A stretch of 64,000 bases of DNA, from NCBI RefSeq assembly GCF_026151205.1, contig NC_087077.1, forward strand, positions 20,299,198 through 20,363,197. The letters are read 5' to 3'. The DNA is from Bolinopsis microptera (taxonomy: Eukaryota; Ctenophora; Tentaculata; Lobata; Bolinopsidae). Made by a program: the position numbers and the translations under genes. Under the pieces are notes generated by a model. That model saw only the letters and a list, made by a program, of their open reading frames with translations, did no database searches and was not told the origin of the DNA. Shown here in pieces: positions 45,350 to 57,884 of the stretch. Every line of letters starts with the position of its first letter. Position 1 is the first letter of the stretch.

Positions 45350-47990
45350 CTGCAACAAATAAGTATATTATATTTGAGTAATAGTTAAGATTCTGTTATT
45401 GTTTTTACCAAACCCCAAAATTGGGTAGAGTGGACTGTGGCCACTGTGTCTGTATTTCCTTTTTCGGCCCGCGTTATAGCGAGGGGCGTTTTACTTGTAG
45501 CGAGGTACTTCTGTAATTACTATGGAGTTATCGTAATGTAACTGTCACTCCTTTCTCAGCTCCAATAGCCATTGTCCGTTTACTTCTAGATTTCCATAGA
45601 AGCCACAAAGTAAGAGACTAGATTCTGAATTCAATGGTAAAACGATTAACCATGCCCTCAGTAACTTGCCACTAGGATCATTGTGCTAAGAGAATACATA
45701 CTATAACTATTGCAGTCACTCTAACTCTTGTTAAACTTACCAAGCCTGTCTGTCCTTGTTAATCTCATACGGGATTACAAACAGACTAAGTCATCTTTAT
45801 ATTCAACAGGTTGAAAAGAGAAGAACGAAAAGCACCGTTTAGGGCACCACGAGTATTAGCCGGGCTGCTGTAAGCTTAGCGTATTTATTCAAGGTACTTC
45901 AAGTGAGCCTGTTCGTATAGTCGTTAGCCATAGGAAGATCGATTAACTCCAAGTAGAATTATAAAGGAACGTGAGGACTGAGAGGATTTTCAGGACGCGA
46001 CTCTGCAGTGGTCGTTTTGAGGGATACCTGAGGAAAATCAAATTTGGGTAGGAAAAATTGTATTTACCAAACTGTTAGTCAGAAATTTATAAAAGTTTTA
46101 GTTTTACAATAAGTTTGATGATATCTTTTTGACTTTCAGTATTTTTATAATTATTTGTCAGACCCCTCATCTTTTCGTAGACGAGACAGTAAAGGTGGTT
46201 TGTTGTTCTGTACAAATGATTACACTCACATCCATCTACCTTAAAAATTCCCATTCTTCTAATTATTAAAAAACGGCTCATGAATTGTCGTTCTAAGTTG
46301 CATTTTTATCTAAATATGCAGTAGAGTTGTTATTAAAAAAAGTCTGTTAATAACTAACTGGACCGAATTATATTGACAAGAATTTACCGTCTTCGCAAAA
46401 AACTATATTCTATTTCTATAAATCTGTGTAAAACATCTCAGTCCACTATTTCCTAACAGCACTGTGTGTCCCTTTGTCCAGGCGGGTTTAATCGGTTTTC
46501 ATTACTGCACTCGGCAAATGCCAGCCTCTTCCACGAGAAATCGTAATAGTTCGCGGGGTATTCGAGGGAGGCTGACTTAGACTGGAGGATCCCTGGAAGA
46601 GGCGATCTATAGATTCTTAACAGCTCGGTCCTAATCACATAATGGGCCGAATGTAGTGAATAGAATGACGCGGTTATATAGGAAACGATTAGCCGGGCTG
46701 CGAGCTCAAGCCCGACGCCGGTTCTGATCACTTAATGGGCCGAATGTAGTGAATAGAATGACGCGGTTAAATAGGAAACAATTAAAACTCGCATAGAATC
46801 TCTTGTGCGCTCTTTTACTTGCGCTATTCCCTAACTGCACTGTTTCAGTTTGTCCCTCTGTCCAGTTAACCAGTTAATAAGGTTATACAGATTCACAAAA
46901 TATGTTTTTTTTGCGAAGATGATATTGATAAACTCTCGGTAATAAAATTCGGTCCAGTCAGAATTTCAAAATTCAAGAGTGGGATCATTATCTTAGGACT
47001 AGGTATGTTGCCTGTTGGGCTGTAACTGTAAGTATTTTGTGAGCATGATATCATTAAATCTTTAAATGATCTTTATCTGCACCATTCACGATCCCTCACC
47101 TTTTTTTATTGCATGGCGCATGCCATGTACTGCAAAGCTCTCCGGCCTGGTGTTCTGGTAAGAATAAATATTCATCTATTCAGATCTGCTGTACTAGGAG
47201 AAGAGACCTGATTCTTTCACTGACCACTTGGCTGGCCCAAATTTTGTAGTAACGATGAATATTCAAACCTACAGATGAGACCTGATTCTTTCACAAATCA
47301 TTAGGCTGCCCCAACTCACCAGCTTAATCGTGCATTAGTTATCAGCTTATCTAAGAACCCCGTAAGAGGCATCAGGTCAAAGGCGGTTGCAAGGCGATGG
47401 GTACACGTGACACACAAAGATCACCTCGGTCCTTTTCTTGTAGATCAGTACACTATTTAAGGGTTAGGGTCAGGGTTTTCTTTTGCACGCTCTCATATCT
47501 AGAACACTGAACAGCGTACAAATTATTCGATTGATGCCGGCTGCACATAAACTTTAAGGGCTAACACTATCCTGGCCTCGTGTATCGCGTCGGGGAGCTT
47601 ATCAAAGTCTTCTTCTTTACCATTAGTTCTTACCATTATTCTTTTTGTTTAAGGAAAAACTTATGGTGAAAAATAATATTTTTAGAGACAGACTTTAATA
47701 TTTCACAAATCTGTGCTCAGTAATCGAAATGAGTTTATTGTCTTTTCCATATAGTTTTATCTTATCTATAAGGTGTCCAGTTCCAGGGACGTCAATCATG
47801 TCCCTAATCACTGATCAATTCCACGCGGTGAGACCGTAACAGAATTAGAGGGATCATACAGTAATTAAAAATCTTTTAGATTCTGTCAAATAAAATATTT
47901 TTAAGTCTCCGAAGTCCGCTGATATGAGATTATCAAACAATAATAAAATAGTTTTGTCACATTTGATATTTAAGGTAAAAATATTTTTGT
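45350..47990. other. No gene recognised; one 93-bp duplication
   Basis: A segment containing aatgggccgaatgtagtgaa tagaatgacgcggtta occurs twice at 46640-46690 and 46733-46785, a 93-bp tandem duplication. ttagggttagggt at 47462-47475 is telomere-like. Otherwise nothing supported. Confidence 0.5.
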
Positions 47991-47998
47991 TGTTATAT

Positions 47999-48120
47999 TT
48001 GATTCACGATGTCAATCCTTCGCAGCTCGGTGAGGCACAGTGGTGCATCTCGCCGATCTACCGTGGTTGCGAGAAGCATTATTTGATGCGCGCGCGACCC
48101 AGTAGTGCATCGCGCTACAA
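47999..48120 (+). mobile_element. CG-rich MITE with 9-bp target duplication, copy A
   Basis: Begins ttgattcacgatgtcaatcc and ends gtagtgcatcgcgctacaa; flanked by ttgttatat at 47990-47998 and 48121-48129, a perfect 9-bp duplication. 122 bp. It lies about 100 bp upstream of the start codon of the F5/8-sushi gene. Confidence 0.9.
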
Positions 48121-48218
48121 TTGTTATATTTGATTATTATCACTTTATCAGTCCTAATAAACTAAATTATGTACTTGTAGTACATATGTAAAAAATTAAA
48201 TATATCAGAAGCCAGAAC

Positions 48219-51200
48219 ATGAAAACGACGGTGATCATTATTACGACTTTGCTTTGGTTACCCCTAACAGGTAAGGATAAATTTAATTTAATGATGAATT
48301 TAAATTTTAATAAGTATTACAGTAGCTTACGTCGTTATAACGCGCATCGATGGAGGAGATTATTCCTCAGGAGATAATTTAGCCCAAAAAAAACCGCGTT
48401 ATAGCAAGGTCTGTATTTTAACGAGGTTTGATTTTGATTAACGGGTGATACTCGTAAAATATTTGTTCCATCGACGAGTCCAACTCGGCGCGCGTCCTGG
48501 TAGGTTGTAAACCTACAAGTAGTAGAGGCTCTTACGGGCATTGTCTGCTAGATACGCTAGGGACCCCAGATACACCTTACTAGACGTATTTTTGACCGTA
48601 GAATCGATTAAAAGTGGTTTTAAGATGATTGGACTGACTTTTTGGGGGTAAAATTGCAAAAAACCGATTTTTGGGCAGAAAATAGGCCAAAAAACCATGT
48701 TTTTTGATATTTTGAACAAGTTAATTTTGTTGGCATGTCGGCAAAACTTGCATGGAGATAGCTAAAACACAGCCGCACAAGATGATATAAAAATTTGAAA
48801 AATCCCTCTATTTTTTTGGGGGTAAAAATCCAAAAAAGTGGTAAAAATTTGACTTTTTTTGCTTGAAGTTTGAATAATTTTTTGCAGTTGTATTAAATCA
48901 ACCCAAAAATAGTCACATCGTGTTTGCCTAAATTTTTCCTTTCTGAGAAGTACCCACTTCATATACTTTATCGAAGTTTGAATATTGTCACTCCGCAAGC
49001 GTTTTTGCCAAATTTTCGACGCGCACTACGCGCAAAAGCATTTAGTTGTTATCAATTGGCACCCGCGCGTTCATCATAAATTTCAAACAGCTATAACTCA
49101 GCGAGATTATGTCCGTTCTAGCTCATATTTTCACACTAAATAGAAAATAATGTGATCTTATTGCTGACAAAATATGAATATAATTACTCTATTTGCCTTA
49201 GAGTAATAGACTGTCAAAGTTTAAAACGCGCATTGGTATAGCACGTGACTAATAAGGCCAAATTTATACTTCTTAACATATTATCGATCCTTAGACATCA
49301 TACTATTGTGTCCAATTAGCGGTTAGGTCTCTAAAATCGTAGCAGAAAACACGTCTTTTTGCCCGTAAGAGCCTCTACTAAAGATTTTGAAGGCAAACTG
49401 TCACATATACCGAGCTTGTGGACTTATAATAGGGCTATAAGAAGTTTTGTAGAATTAAACACATAATATGTAAGGTCAGTGTTTGGTGCACATATTCTCT
49501 TGATGCTGAAAGAGCTTTGTCATGTACAATTAATCCATACTGCACAGTGCAACTTTAAGTTTATCACAAACTTAAAATTGTAACTTTATGTACTATTTTC
49601 ATTTTGCATATTACAAATACCGCGTTATAACGAGGTCCGCCGCGTCGCTTTATTATTATTATCGGTTTAAGTTAGACAACCAATTGATCAATCAGGATAC
49701 ATATTACACATATTATGTAATTATGTAATTCAGGTTTTTATAATTTAGTCAAATCAACACTATTTGTTTCATTTTACTGCATGACAATGGTATAAATTAT
49801 AATGTGAAAATCTCTTAAAGTGTTCACTACTTCAGGTGCACTAAGACCAGGAGAGATAACACCTGCCTCTGTGTCTCAGTCTGCGACTTATAAAAATGAC
49901 GTGGCTAAGTATGGAGCAGATAATGCTATAGACAGGGACCTGTCCACCCTTGCTTATGCAAACCCAGTAGGGGATAGTAAGGCCTGGTTTAGAGCGTCTC
50001 TAGATAAGGAACACTGCATTAAGCAGATAGTGCATGAATATGGCTCACGTGAGTCCATGAAGAACACTCACACCTGCTCTAGAGACTCGTGTACCTGTGA
50101 GGGAGGGAGGTGTGATACGTATCCCCTCACAGTGTACCATGAAAACACGGTCCCTGGAGATTATGTCCCCTCCGGGTGTAAACTTGGGGACACTATTGAA
50201 ATAAATAGTCAGGGAAATATCGGCGTGAATGAAATAGTGATCATCGCACAATTACTATCAGGTAATCTATTGAACTATTTGATCTTATGTTGTTTTTCCA
50301 GATATTATTCAGAAACCTAACAATTTATATCATGACATAGCTTCATGAGTTATGCTTAGCTATATTTTTAAAGTAGTATTAGATTAAGACGATATTTCAC
50401 GACAGTTTACTGAGTTAACTAGTTGCGCGAAAAAAACGACATTGTAAAATTACAATACCTACCGAAGGTTGCGAGGAACTAAGCCTAAAGAACGTCGTAT
50501 CAACGGAACCTGGACTTCCTGTACCACATGGAACACAGCTGTTGACGGTACAATGCAAAACAGGGTTCATCAACAAAGGAGGTAAAGCGAGGTGTATGGA
50601 TGGAGAGATAGTGGACCTTGTCTATGATGCACCACTTTGTGATATCATAAGTATGTTAACACCTTAACACCCACTTAATAAGATTATTATTTAAACTCTT
50701 AAATTAATATTTATGTCATGCACGAGGAAGAGATACTGCGAATTTCTCGAATATATTAGCGCGAGTTACTTTGGTAACTAAACCGCAGAGCAAAATAAAA
50801 ATTTCGAGATTGCGATGAGGCGCTGTAAACAATCCACACTATAATTCTGTCTGGTCAACAGAACTTAATCAACATAATAATGGCGCAACAACTGGAAAAA
50901 ATTAAATAATTTTGGAATATGTTAGGTTAAAACGTATCGCTATTTTCCCTACCTATTTTCCCTACCTATTTTCCTAACCCCTACCTATTTTCCTCCCATA
51001 TTTTCCCTACCTATTTCCTAACCCCTTCCTATTTTCCTTACCCAAGATATCTACAAATAAAAGTTTGATTATTTAGCAGAGTATGGCGGTGATCAGTGAG
51101 TACAATTTTCAATAAATGTTGTGTTATTTAAATACAAAAATCTCGACAAGTAATTGTAAAATATTGATTCAGGAATCATGTTTCTAGATAAATAAACAAA

Positions 51201-52184
51201 TTCGTTGTGAAAATGTACATTGTGCTTAAGCATAAAAAGATAAAAGGGGTGGTAAGGCAGTTATTAAGCTATCTAAAATTTCAGAAAAACAGAAGAGAGA
51301 AGAAACTTGAAGGAATCACGACCACGGAAAGAAAGATGTCCAGGCGGTAAGCATTAATTGGTTATTCTCAGTATCGATAGGGTAACTTTCATTCAATTAC
51401 GTGGGCATTAGAAAGTCTCAATAAATAAACTCTCAATAATGATAAATATTTAATAGTCTCATGAGGTATTATTCTATTTCAGTGATTGTGTGAAACTCAG
51501 TTTAATTGAATAACCACACTACTTTAATCTTAATTGAATAACTTATTACTCTCTGCAGGGACAGGTGGTGCATTTCAAACCAGAATGAACGAACCAGGTG
51601 ACACGGAGGAAACCACACACTTTGAACTTGAACAGGTACCACTTCAGAAACTAAACAATCAATTGTATTTGTGTTTGCATTTGAGACCCGTTCCCATTAT
51701 CAGATATGATTTGATAGAACTCAGTTTTCAGTATAACTACGGTCATCTCCTCAAAGATTATTCATCATAATTATTTCTAGTTCTCTGAAAGTCTAGTCAG
51801 AGTTACACTTATTTGGATCGTTATCGTAATATTAGTACTTCGTGATATCGATCCAAATTAATTCTAATCAGTTAGATCTTAGCTAAATAGTGCGGACTCA
51901 AGTAGGAACCTTTCAGCTCAAAAAGATACCACGGTACGTGCCTAAATAACAAAAACTATACCGTTAATAAAAAAAAGGGGCCGTACCAAAAGTCAATTTT
52001 TAATATTAAGTCATAACTTTCTTAAGCTCTTGAAATTAAATAGCGGTTGTGAGACGTCGCTCTTCTTAAAAAAGTTTTGAAGTAGACTAATTTTGAAATA
52101 ACAATTTCAAATTTAATTGTTTGATTCTATTGATATTTGATTGACTATTATAATTATCAGCTCCTATTTCAGACAACGGACTAG
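48219..52184 (+). CDS. Secreted F5/8-type (fucolectin-like) and sushi-domain protein
   Basis: Exon 1 (48219-48270) encodes a signal peptide, MKTTVIIITTLLWLPLTG, ending at a gtaagg donor. Exon 2 (49836-50261) encodes an F5/8-type C/fucolectin-like domain: SVSQSATYKNDVAKYGADNA, D-D-ST, AWFRASLDKEHCIKQIV, with cysteine-rich loops. Exon 3 (50468-50650) encodes a sushi/CCP module with four cysteines (CEELSL ... VQCKTGF ... ARCMDG ... LCD). All junctions are phase 1, typical of extracellular modules. Later exons are tentative: a 16-nt exon (51075-51090), 51285-51346, 51559-51635, and a terminal exon reaching TAG at 52182-52184; their phases agree but no domain supports them. Such proteins bind carbohydrates in immunity or adhesion in other animals; the ligand here is unknown. 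Confidence 0.65.
48520..49380. mobile_element. 861-bp inverted-repeat element with 3-bp duplication, in intron 1
   Basis: Perfect 21-bp inverted ends: tagtagaggctcttacgggc at 48520 and gcccgtaagagcctctacta ending at 49380. Flanked by aag on both sides. No transposase. A 3-bp duplication suggests a PIF/Harbinger- or CACTA-type non-autonomous element. Confidence 0.65.
50938..51045 (+). repeat. Pyrimidine-rich ctattttccctac repeat
   Basis: About seven imperfect copies of ctattttccctac(c/a) just upstream of a tentative acceptor site in the F5/8-sushi gene; it could act as a long polypyrimidine tract. Confidence 0.6.
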
Positions 52185-52328
52185 ATGAAAACTCTCCGAA
52201 AGAAGCATCAACTGTCTGGAGACAAATTAAAGGACTCCGACTAGGACTGACTTTGAAGCTAAAAAACCTGCATATTAGACATTATACATTGTACATTTAT
52301 ATATGCACCACTATCAGAGACATCTTAA

Positions 52329-52334
52329 AATAAA
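52329..52334 (+). promoter_or_regulatory. Candidate polyadenylation signal of the F5/8-sushi gene
   Basis: AATAAA about 145 bases after the tentative stop at 52184, consistent with the proposed terminal exon. Confidence 0.4.
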
Positions 52335-52339
52335 CAATT

Positions 52340-53310
52340 ACCCTTACGGCCTTACTCAAACTGATATACTTCATTTAGTCTAGTTTAACTTGTTAAGTTA
52401 TTTTCCAACTTATAGTATCATTATAATAATATGGTTTCAAAACGTTTTTAAAAACTTTTAAAACCTATTTTCTTGGTTTAAAAATCGATCTATAATAGGG
52501 GTGCATTTTAAGATTCTGTGGCGCATTTTCTATTGAAATTTTATTGAAAGATTTTGAAACTTTTATTTATTTGCATTTTGCAAGGTGACAATTGATTTTA
52601 TCATACCTGTTTGCCTTCGTGCCATTGTAAGGTTAGTATTTATTCAACTGGGATTTTAGGCAATTTAAATAATTTTTCGGTTTAAGTAAGTGGTTAGTAC
52701 ATGAACTAAAAAGGTTAGTACATGTACTGTAAATTTTAGAGCACAATATTAATGGAGTTAATGGATGGAGTTAACATTATTTACAGTCGCGGTTTAGTAC
52801 ACTTTGGGTTATAAAGTTAATTGAAACGGAGTATTCTGGATTTGGCGTTTACAGATTTTGTTAATAATAAGATAATAGGTGTTCTGATTTGAAAAATGTA
52901 TTAGGATGGGAAATTAGTTTGGGCTAGGTTTATAATTGTTGGGTTATAAGATGTCACGTGATAGTTATACAATTTCTAAAGTAATAGGTAAGATTTGAAC
53001 ATTGGCCCACTTCAGGCTCCTGAATATCGCATTAGTTAATTGTACAAAGCATTAAAATACACTACAATCAAAATTGAATTTAATTCAAATAAAAGTTCAA
53101 CCAATTTCACATGAAATTTTTGATTTTTTAGTTTACTAATCGTCTAATCTATTTACATCAACCTTATCAACTGAATATGAGATTTAAGTGGCTAATAATT
53201 GGTTATCAATCAACTATTGACTGGCTATTACCTGGCTATTAACTTATTAACTAGCAATTAAGCAATTATGATGAGTGATGATTAAAGAACTCTGGCTGAA
53301 TTTTAGCCGG
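52340..53310. other. No gene recognised
   Basis: AT-rich sequence without convincing ORFs, between the F5/8-sushi gene and the 11-bp minisatellite. Confidence 0.5.
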
Positions 53311-53311
53311 C

Positions 53312-54412
53312 TATTGACCGGCTATTACTAGACCATTAACCGGCTATAAATCGGCTATAAGTATAAACCAGCTATTAACTGGCTATAAACCTGCTACAAA
53401 CCTGCTATAAACCAGCTATTAACTGGCTATAAACCTGCTACAAACCTGCTATAAACCAGCTATTAACTGGCTATAAACCTGCTACAAACCTGCTATAAAC
53501 CAGCTATTAACTGGCTATAAACCTGCTACAAACCTGCTATAAACCAGCTATTAACTGGCTATAAACCTGCTACAAACCTGCTATAAACCAGCTATTAACT
53601 GGCTATAAACCTGCTACAAACCTGCTATAAACCAGCTATTAACTGGCTATAAACCTGCTACAAACCTGCTATAAACCAGCTATTAACTGGCTATAAACCT
53701 GCTACAAACCTGCTATAAACCAGCTATTAACTGGCTATAAACCTGCTACAAACCTGCTATAAACCAGCTATAAACCGGCTATAGACCGGCTATAAACCTG
53801 CTATAAACCAGCTATAGACCGGCTATAAACCGGCTATAAACCTGCTATAAACCGGCTATTAACCGGCTATTACTAGACCATTAACCGGCTGTAAACCTGC
53901 TATAAACCTGCTATAAACCAGCTATAGACCGGCTATAAACCTGCTATAAACCAGCTATAGACCGGCTATAAACCGGCTATAAACCTGCTATAAACCAGCT
54001 ATAGACCGGCTATAAACCGGCTATAAACCTGCTATAAACCGGCTATAAACCAGCTATAAACCGGCTATAGACCGGCTATAAACCTGCTATAAACCAGCTA
54101 TAGACCGGCTATAAACCTGCTATAAACCAGCTATAGACCGGCTATAAACCTGCTATAAACCAGCTATAAACCGGCTATAGACCGGCTATAAACCTGCTAT
54201 AAACCAGCTATAGACCGGCTATAAACCGGCTATAAACCTGCTATAAACCGGCTATTAACCGGCTATTACTAGACCATTAACCGGCTGTAAACCTACTATA
54301 AACCAGCTATAGACCGGCTATAAACCGGCTATAAATCGGCTATTAACCGGCTATTAACCGGCTATTAACCGGCTATTAACCGGCTATTAACCGGCTATAA
54401 ACCAGCTATTTA
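53312..54412. repeat. 11-bp minisatellite (ccggctataaa) with 44-bp higher-order units
   Basis: About 95 units of an 11-bp core, ggctataaacc or ggctattaacc. From about 53.36 to 53.77 kb four core units form a regular 44-bp block (ggctataaacctgctacaaa cctgctataaaccagctatt aact), about nine times; the rest is less ordered. A LINE follows at once. Confidence 0.93.
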
Positions 54413-54605
54413 ACTGCATTTCACAATATGTTGCAGCATGAAGCTTAACAAAGAGCAGCTTAGAATCAAAGCTTCAAAGGGCTTCGAGCATACCACCTCT
54501 CCCTGAATTAAAACGACGGTTGATCTCTCCTCAATATCAAAGGAGTCTTAAACTTAATATATCCAATTTAAGTTAAAGACTGGATCTGGAGGAGGTATTT
54601 GTCTA

Positions 54606-57600
54606 ATGTCTAAGAAGACAATACTTTCAGGATTATTACCTCTCTGTACTACTGAAACATTACACACAAATCAAGGACGGTGTGCTTCTACCTCTGCGAG
54701 GTCGGGTGAGACCAGGATGACGGCAACTGGGCAAAGCCTCAGGGACCCCAGTGGCCTGATGAGAAGAGTGGTTGCTCGTCATAACAACAGAGTAATTAGT
54801 CAACAGATCGCTCATGTTGACACTGATTTTAGCAAGTCCAATCCTATCAACTACAGCAAACACTCAATGTACTTTGGAACCTGGAATGTTTTATCTTTAG
54901 TCAGCTCATCTTCACAGCTTTATCAACTCAGTCAAAACATTGATCACTACAGTCTTGATATTTTGGGTATTACTGAAACTCATATGCCAGGATCTGGAAG
55001 TACACTTTTGGACAATGGTAGTCTACTTATTCATTCTGGTAGGGGAGATGGTATCAAAAGGCAAGGGGTTGGCCTATGTCTTTCCAAAAAGGTCAGGAAC
55101 TCCCTGATCTCTTATGTACCTACATCAGAGCGGGTCTTAACAGCTAGGTTACACGGCAAACACCTCAACATATCTGTTGTTGTAGCCTACGCTCCGACTG
55201 ACGGTGCTGATGACGGAGAGAAAGATCGTTTTTACAACGTTTTATCAGACACGTTTGGTGAACTGCCCCGACATGATCTGAAACTGCTACTGGGTGACTT
55301 CAATGGAAAAGTTACTTCAAACAGATATGGATTCGAGGGAGTTATTGGTGGAGAATCTCTCCATAGTTCATCAAGCGACAATGGGACCAGGCTCATGGAT
55401 TTCTGTGCAGCCAATCAACTTGTTATTGGTGGAACTCTGTTCCAGCATAGAGACATCCACAAGGGTACATGGCGGTCTCCCAACGGGTTAACTGTGAATC
55501 AAATAGATCATATTTGTATTAGTGGACGATTCCAACACTCGCTACTCGATGTTAAGGTATGTCGTGGGGCGGACATTGGTTCAGATCACTATCTTGTTCG
55601 TGGACGGCTGCAAATCAAACTGCAGTCGGTAGCTAAGATCACTGCTAAAAGGCACGATGTGCCTGCTATCGAACATTTGCGAAACTCGTCTAAGGTTCAA
55701 GAGTACAACGTGGCTCTTCAGAACCGTTTTGATTGTCTGGCTAACGAGGTCAACCTTGAGGACATGTGGGATAATTTCAAGCAGACAGTCACTGATGTCT
55801 CGATGGAAGTGCTTGGAAAGCGTCCCCGGAAGGTTAAAGAACAACACCTTTCGCAAACCTCTAAGAACTTGATAGAGCAACGAGGAATGTTCAAACGGAG
55901 GGATCCCACTTCAAACGTCAATAGATCAGCCTACTCTAAACTTAATAAATTAGTTAAGAAAAGTTGTAAAATTAACGACACCAACTGGGCTACTAAAATA
56001 GCGACTGATCTAGAGGAGGCTTCTAAGAAAGGCCAGCAAAGGGAAGTTTGGGATAAGATAAAGAAGATTTCTGGGAAAAAGAAGAAGAAAGTGGGTATGT
56101 CAGTTAGGGATAAGGATGGTCATTTTATTACAGACCCGGACAGTCAGAAGGAAAGGTGGAAGGAGCACTTTACTGAGCTCTTAAATCCTCCACTATCGGA
56201 TGCCAATCTTGATGACCTCGATGGTGTGCCCTCACAACCGAGTTTTTACTACCTTTCTTGTTCTGATGGACCTCCTTCTAGAGATGAGATTAGTTGTGCT
56301 CTAAAGAAACTGAAGAACTGCAAAAGTGCAGGGGTTGATGAGATAACTAATGAACAACTTAAGTATGGTGGAAGTGCTCTTGTTGGCCAACTAGAGCTAC
56401 TGTTTAAAAAGGTATGGGAGGAAGAGGTGATCCCTGAGGATTGGCTTAAAGGTGTTATAGTGGTTATCGGAAAGAAGGGAGACACCTCATACTGCTGCAA
56501 TAATAGGGGTATAACTCTTAGGGCAACGTTTTCTAAGGTTCTTCAAATGGTTCTTCTTAAGAGGCTGGATGTTGGAATGGAGTGTCTTCTTAGGGAAAAT
56601 CAGTGTGGGTTCAGACGGAACCGCTCATGTATTGATCAGATTTATTCCATCCGCACCATTATTCACAACTGCATTGAGTTTAACATTCCACTTTATGTTA
56701 ATTTCATTGACTTTAAGGCAGCGTTTGATTCCATCAGAAGAGAGTTTATTCGGTCAAGCATGAGACACTATGGACTTCCTGAGAAATATGTTAGAATCTT
56801 TCAGGCATTCTTCAACGGAACCATGAGTGCTGTCAGGGTTAATGGTGAAATGTCTGATTGGTTCTCTGTTAATTCGGGTACTGGACAGGGTGATATCCAG
56901 GGCCCTCCTGTATTTAATTTCTGTCTGAACTTTGGAATCTTTTTGGCCGAGGTTCACAAGGCAATCAGTCATGGTGCTGTACTGCAAAAGGAACTAAAGG
57001 GTGCAGATGAAAAGGTTATCATGAATAGTGACTACGCTGATGATCTGGCAGTGATGGACAATACTGAAGAAGGGCTGCAAGAGTCCACTGATCTTATAGC
57101 TTATTACACCTCTTATGCTGGGTTGAAGATCAACGCTAAAAAGACACAATGCATGGCGATCAGCAAGTGTGCGTCCCAGCGACCTTACACCGAAAGAGAC
57201 AGTATAAAGCTAACAGTGGAGGGAGAACCTGTTGAACAGGTCAGCAACTTTGTTTATCTTGGTGCCAACATCAGTGGGGATGGTACCATTGACCGAGATC
57301 TTGACATCAGGATCCAGCGTGCTAATGGTGCATTCCATCAGCTTTGGAAGATATGGAACAGTCGAACTATAAGAACGCCCACCAAGATCCGTATCTACAA
57401 GGCTGCTGTTATTACTATTCTGTTATATGGAGCTGAAGTGTGGAACACAACAAAGAAGCAGATTAAACGGTTTGAGGTCTTCCATCTGACCTCCCTGAGA
57501 AGAATCTTGAAGATAAAGTGGTTCTTCCATGTCTCCAATGAAGAAGTTCTCAGGCGTGCTGGAATTAAGTCTATCGAAACTTTCATCGGTGCGGCTAGAC

Positions 57601-57866
57601 TAAGGTGGTACGGACATGTTGTCAGAATGCCAGAGACGCGGTTCCCCAATTTCTTACTGGATTGGAAACCAAACTATGGAAAGAGACTGAGAGGACGACC
57701 CCGCAAAGGCTGGATGGCCTGTGTACTCGAGGATGCGGCTGAATTTACAGGTGTCGATAACATCAGCAGAGATGCAGTAAAACAGTTGGCTCTAAAGCGA
57801 GTGGAATGGAGGAACATGTTACGCCGTAGAAGAGATGTGTGTGATGCAGGCCACTCCAACGACTAG
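54606..57866 (+). CDS. LINE polyprotein: APE endonuclease plus reverse transcriptase
   Basis: 1086 aa. N-terminal 85 residues are unassigned. Endonuclease about 90-330: FGTWNVLSL, LGITETHMPG, VVAYAPTD, LLLGDFNGKV, NQIDHICIS and GSDHYLV carry the expected Asn, Glu, Asp and His residues. RT about 560-830: KNCKSAGVDEITNEQLKYG, NNRGITL, QCGFRRNRSCIDQIYSIRT, FIDFKAAFDSI, GTGQGDIQGPPVFN and the catalytic NSDYADDLAVM near residue 808. A C-terminal segment has RLRWYGHVVRMP and RGRPRKGW. The endonuclease nicks target DNA and the RT copies the RNA at the nick. All catalytic motifs are present with no stop or frameshift, so the copy may be functional. Clade (RTE-like or relative) is not settled. Confidence 0.93.
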   Translation: MSKKTILSGLLPLCTTETLHTNQGRCASTSARSGETRMTATGQSLRDPSGLMRRVVARHNNRVISQQIAHVDTDFSKSNPINYSKHSMYFGTWNVLSLVSSSSQLYQLSQNIDHYSLDILGITETHMPGSGSTLLDNGSLLIHSGRGDGIKRQGVGLCLSKKVRNSLISYVPTSERVLTARLHGKHLNISVVVAYAPTDGADDGEKDRFYNVLSDTFGELPRHDLKLLLGDFNGKVTSNRYGFEGVIGGESLHSSSSDNGTRLMDFCAANQLVIGGTLFQHRDIHKGTWRSPNGLTVNQIDHICISGRFQHSLLDVKVCRGADIGSDHYLVRGRLQIKLQSVAKITAKRHDVPAIEHLRNSSKVQEYNVALQNRFDCLANEVNLEDMWDNFKQTVTDVSMEVLGKRPRKVKEQHLSQTSKNLIEQRGMFKRRDPTSNVNRSAYSKLNKLVKKSCKINDTNWATKIATDLEEASKKGQQREVWDKIKKISGKKKKKVGMSVRDKDGHFITDPDSQKERWKEHFTELLNPPLSDANLDDLDGVPSQPSFYYLSCSDGPPSRDEISCALKKLKNCKSAGVDEITNEQLKYGGSALVGQLELLFKKVWEEEVIPEDWLKGVIVVIGKKGDTSYCCNNRGITLRATFSKVLQMVLLKRLDVGMECLLRENQCGFRRNRSCIDQIYSIRTIIHNCIEFNIPLYVNFIDFKAAFDSIRREFIRSSMRHYGLPEKYVRIFQAFFNGTMSAVRVNGEMSDWFSVNSGTGQGDIQGPPVFNFCLNFGIFLAEVHKAISHGAVLQKELKGADEKVIMNSDYADDLAVMDNTEEGLQESTDLIAYYTSYAGLKINAKKTQCMAISKCASQRPYTERDSIKLTVEGEPVEQVSNFVYLGANISGDGTIDRDLDIRIQRANGAFHQLWKIWNSRTIRTPTKIRIYKAAVITILLYGAEVWNTTKKQIKRFEVFHLTSLRRILKIKWFFHVSNEEVLRRAGIKSIETFIGAARLRWYGHVVRMPETRFPNFLLDWKPNYGKRLRGRPRKGWMACVLEDAAEFTGVDNISRDAVKQLALKRVEWRNMLRRRRDVCDAGHSND

Positions 57867-57884
57867 GAGGAGACCTCTTCATGT

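Noticed and set aside
46453-46731. 92-aa minus-strand ORF
   Set aside because: Overlaps a 93-bp tandem duplication and shows no domain or splice-consistent context.
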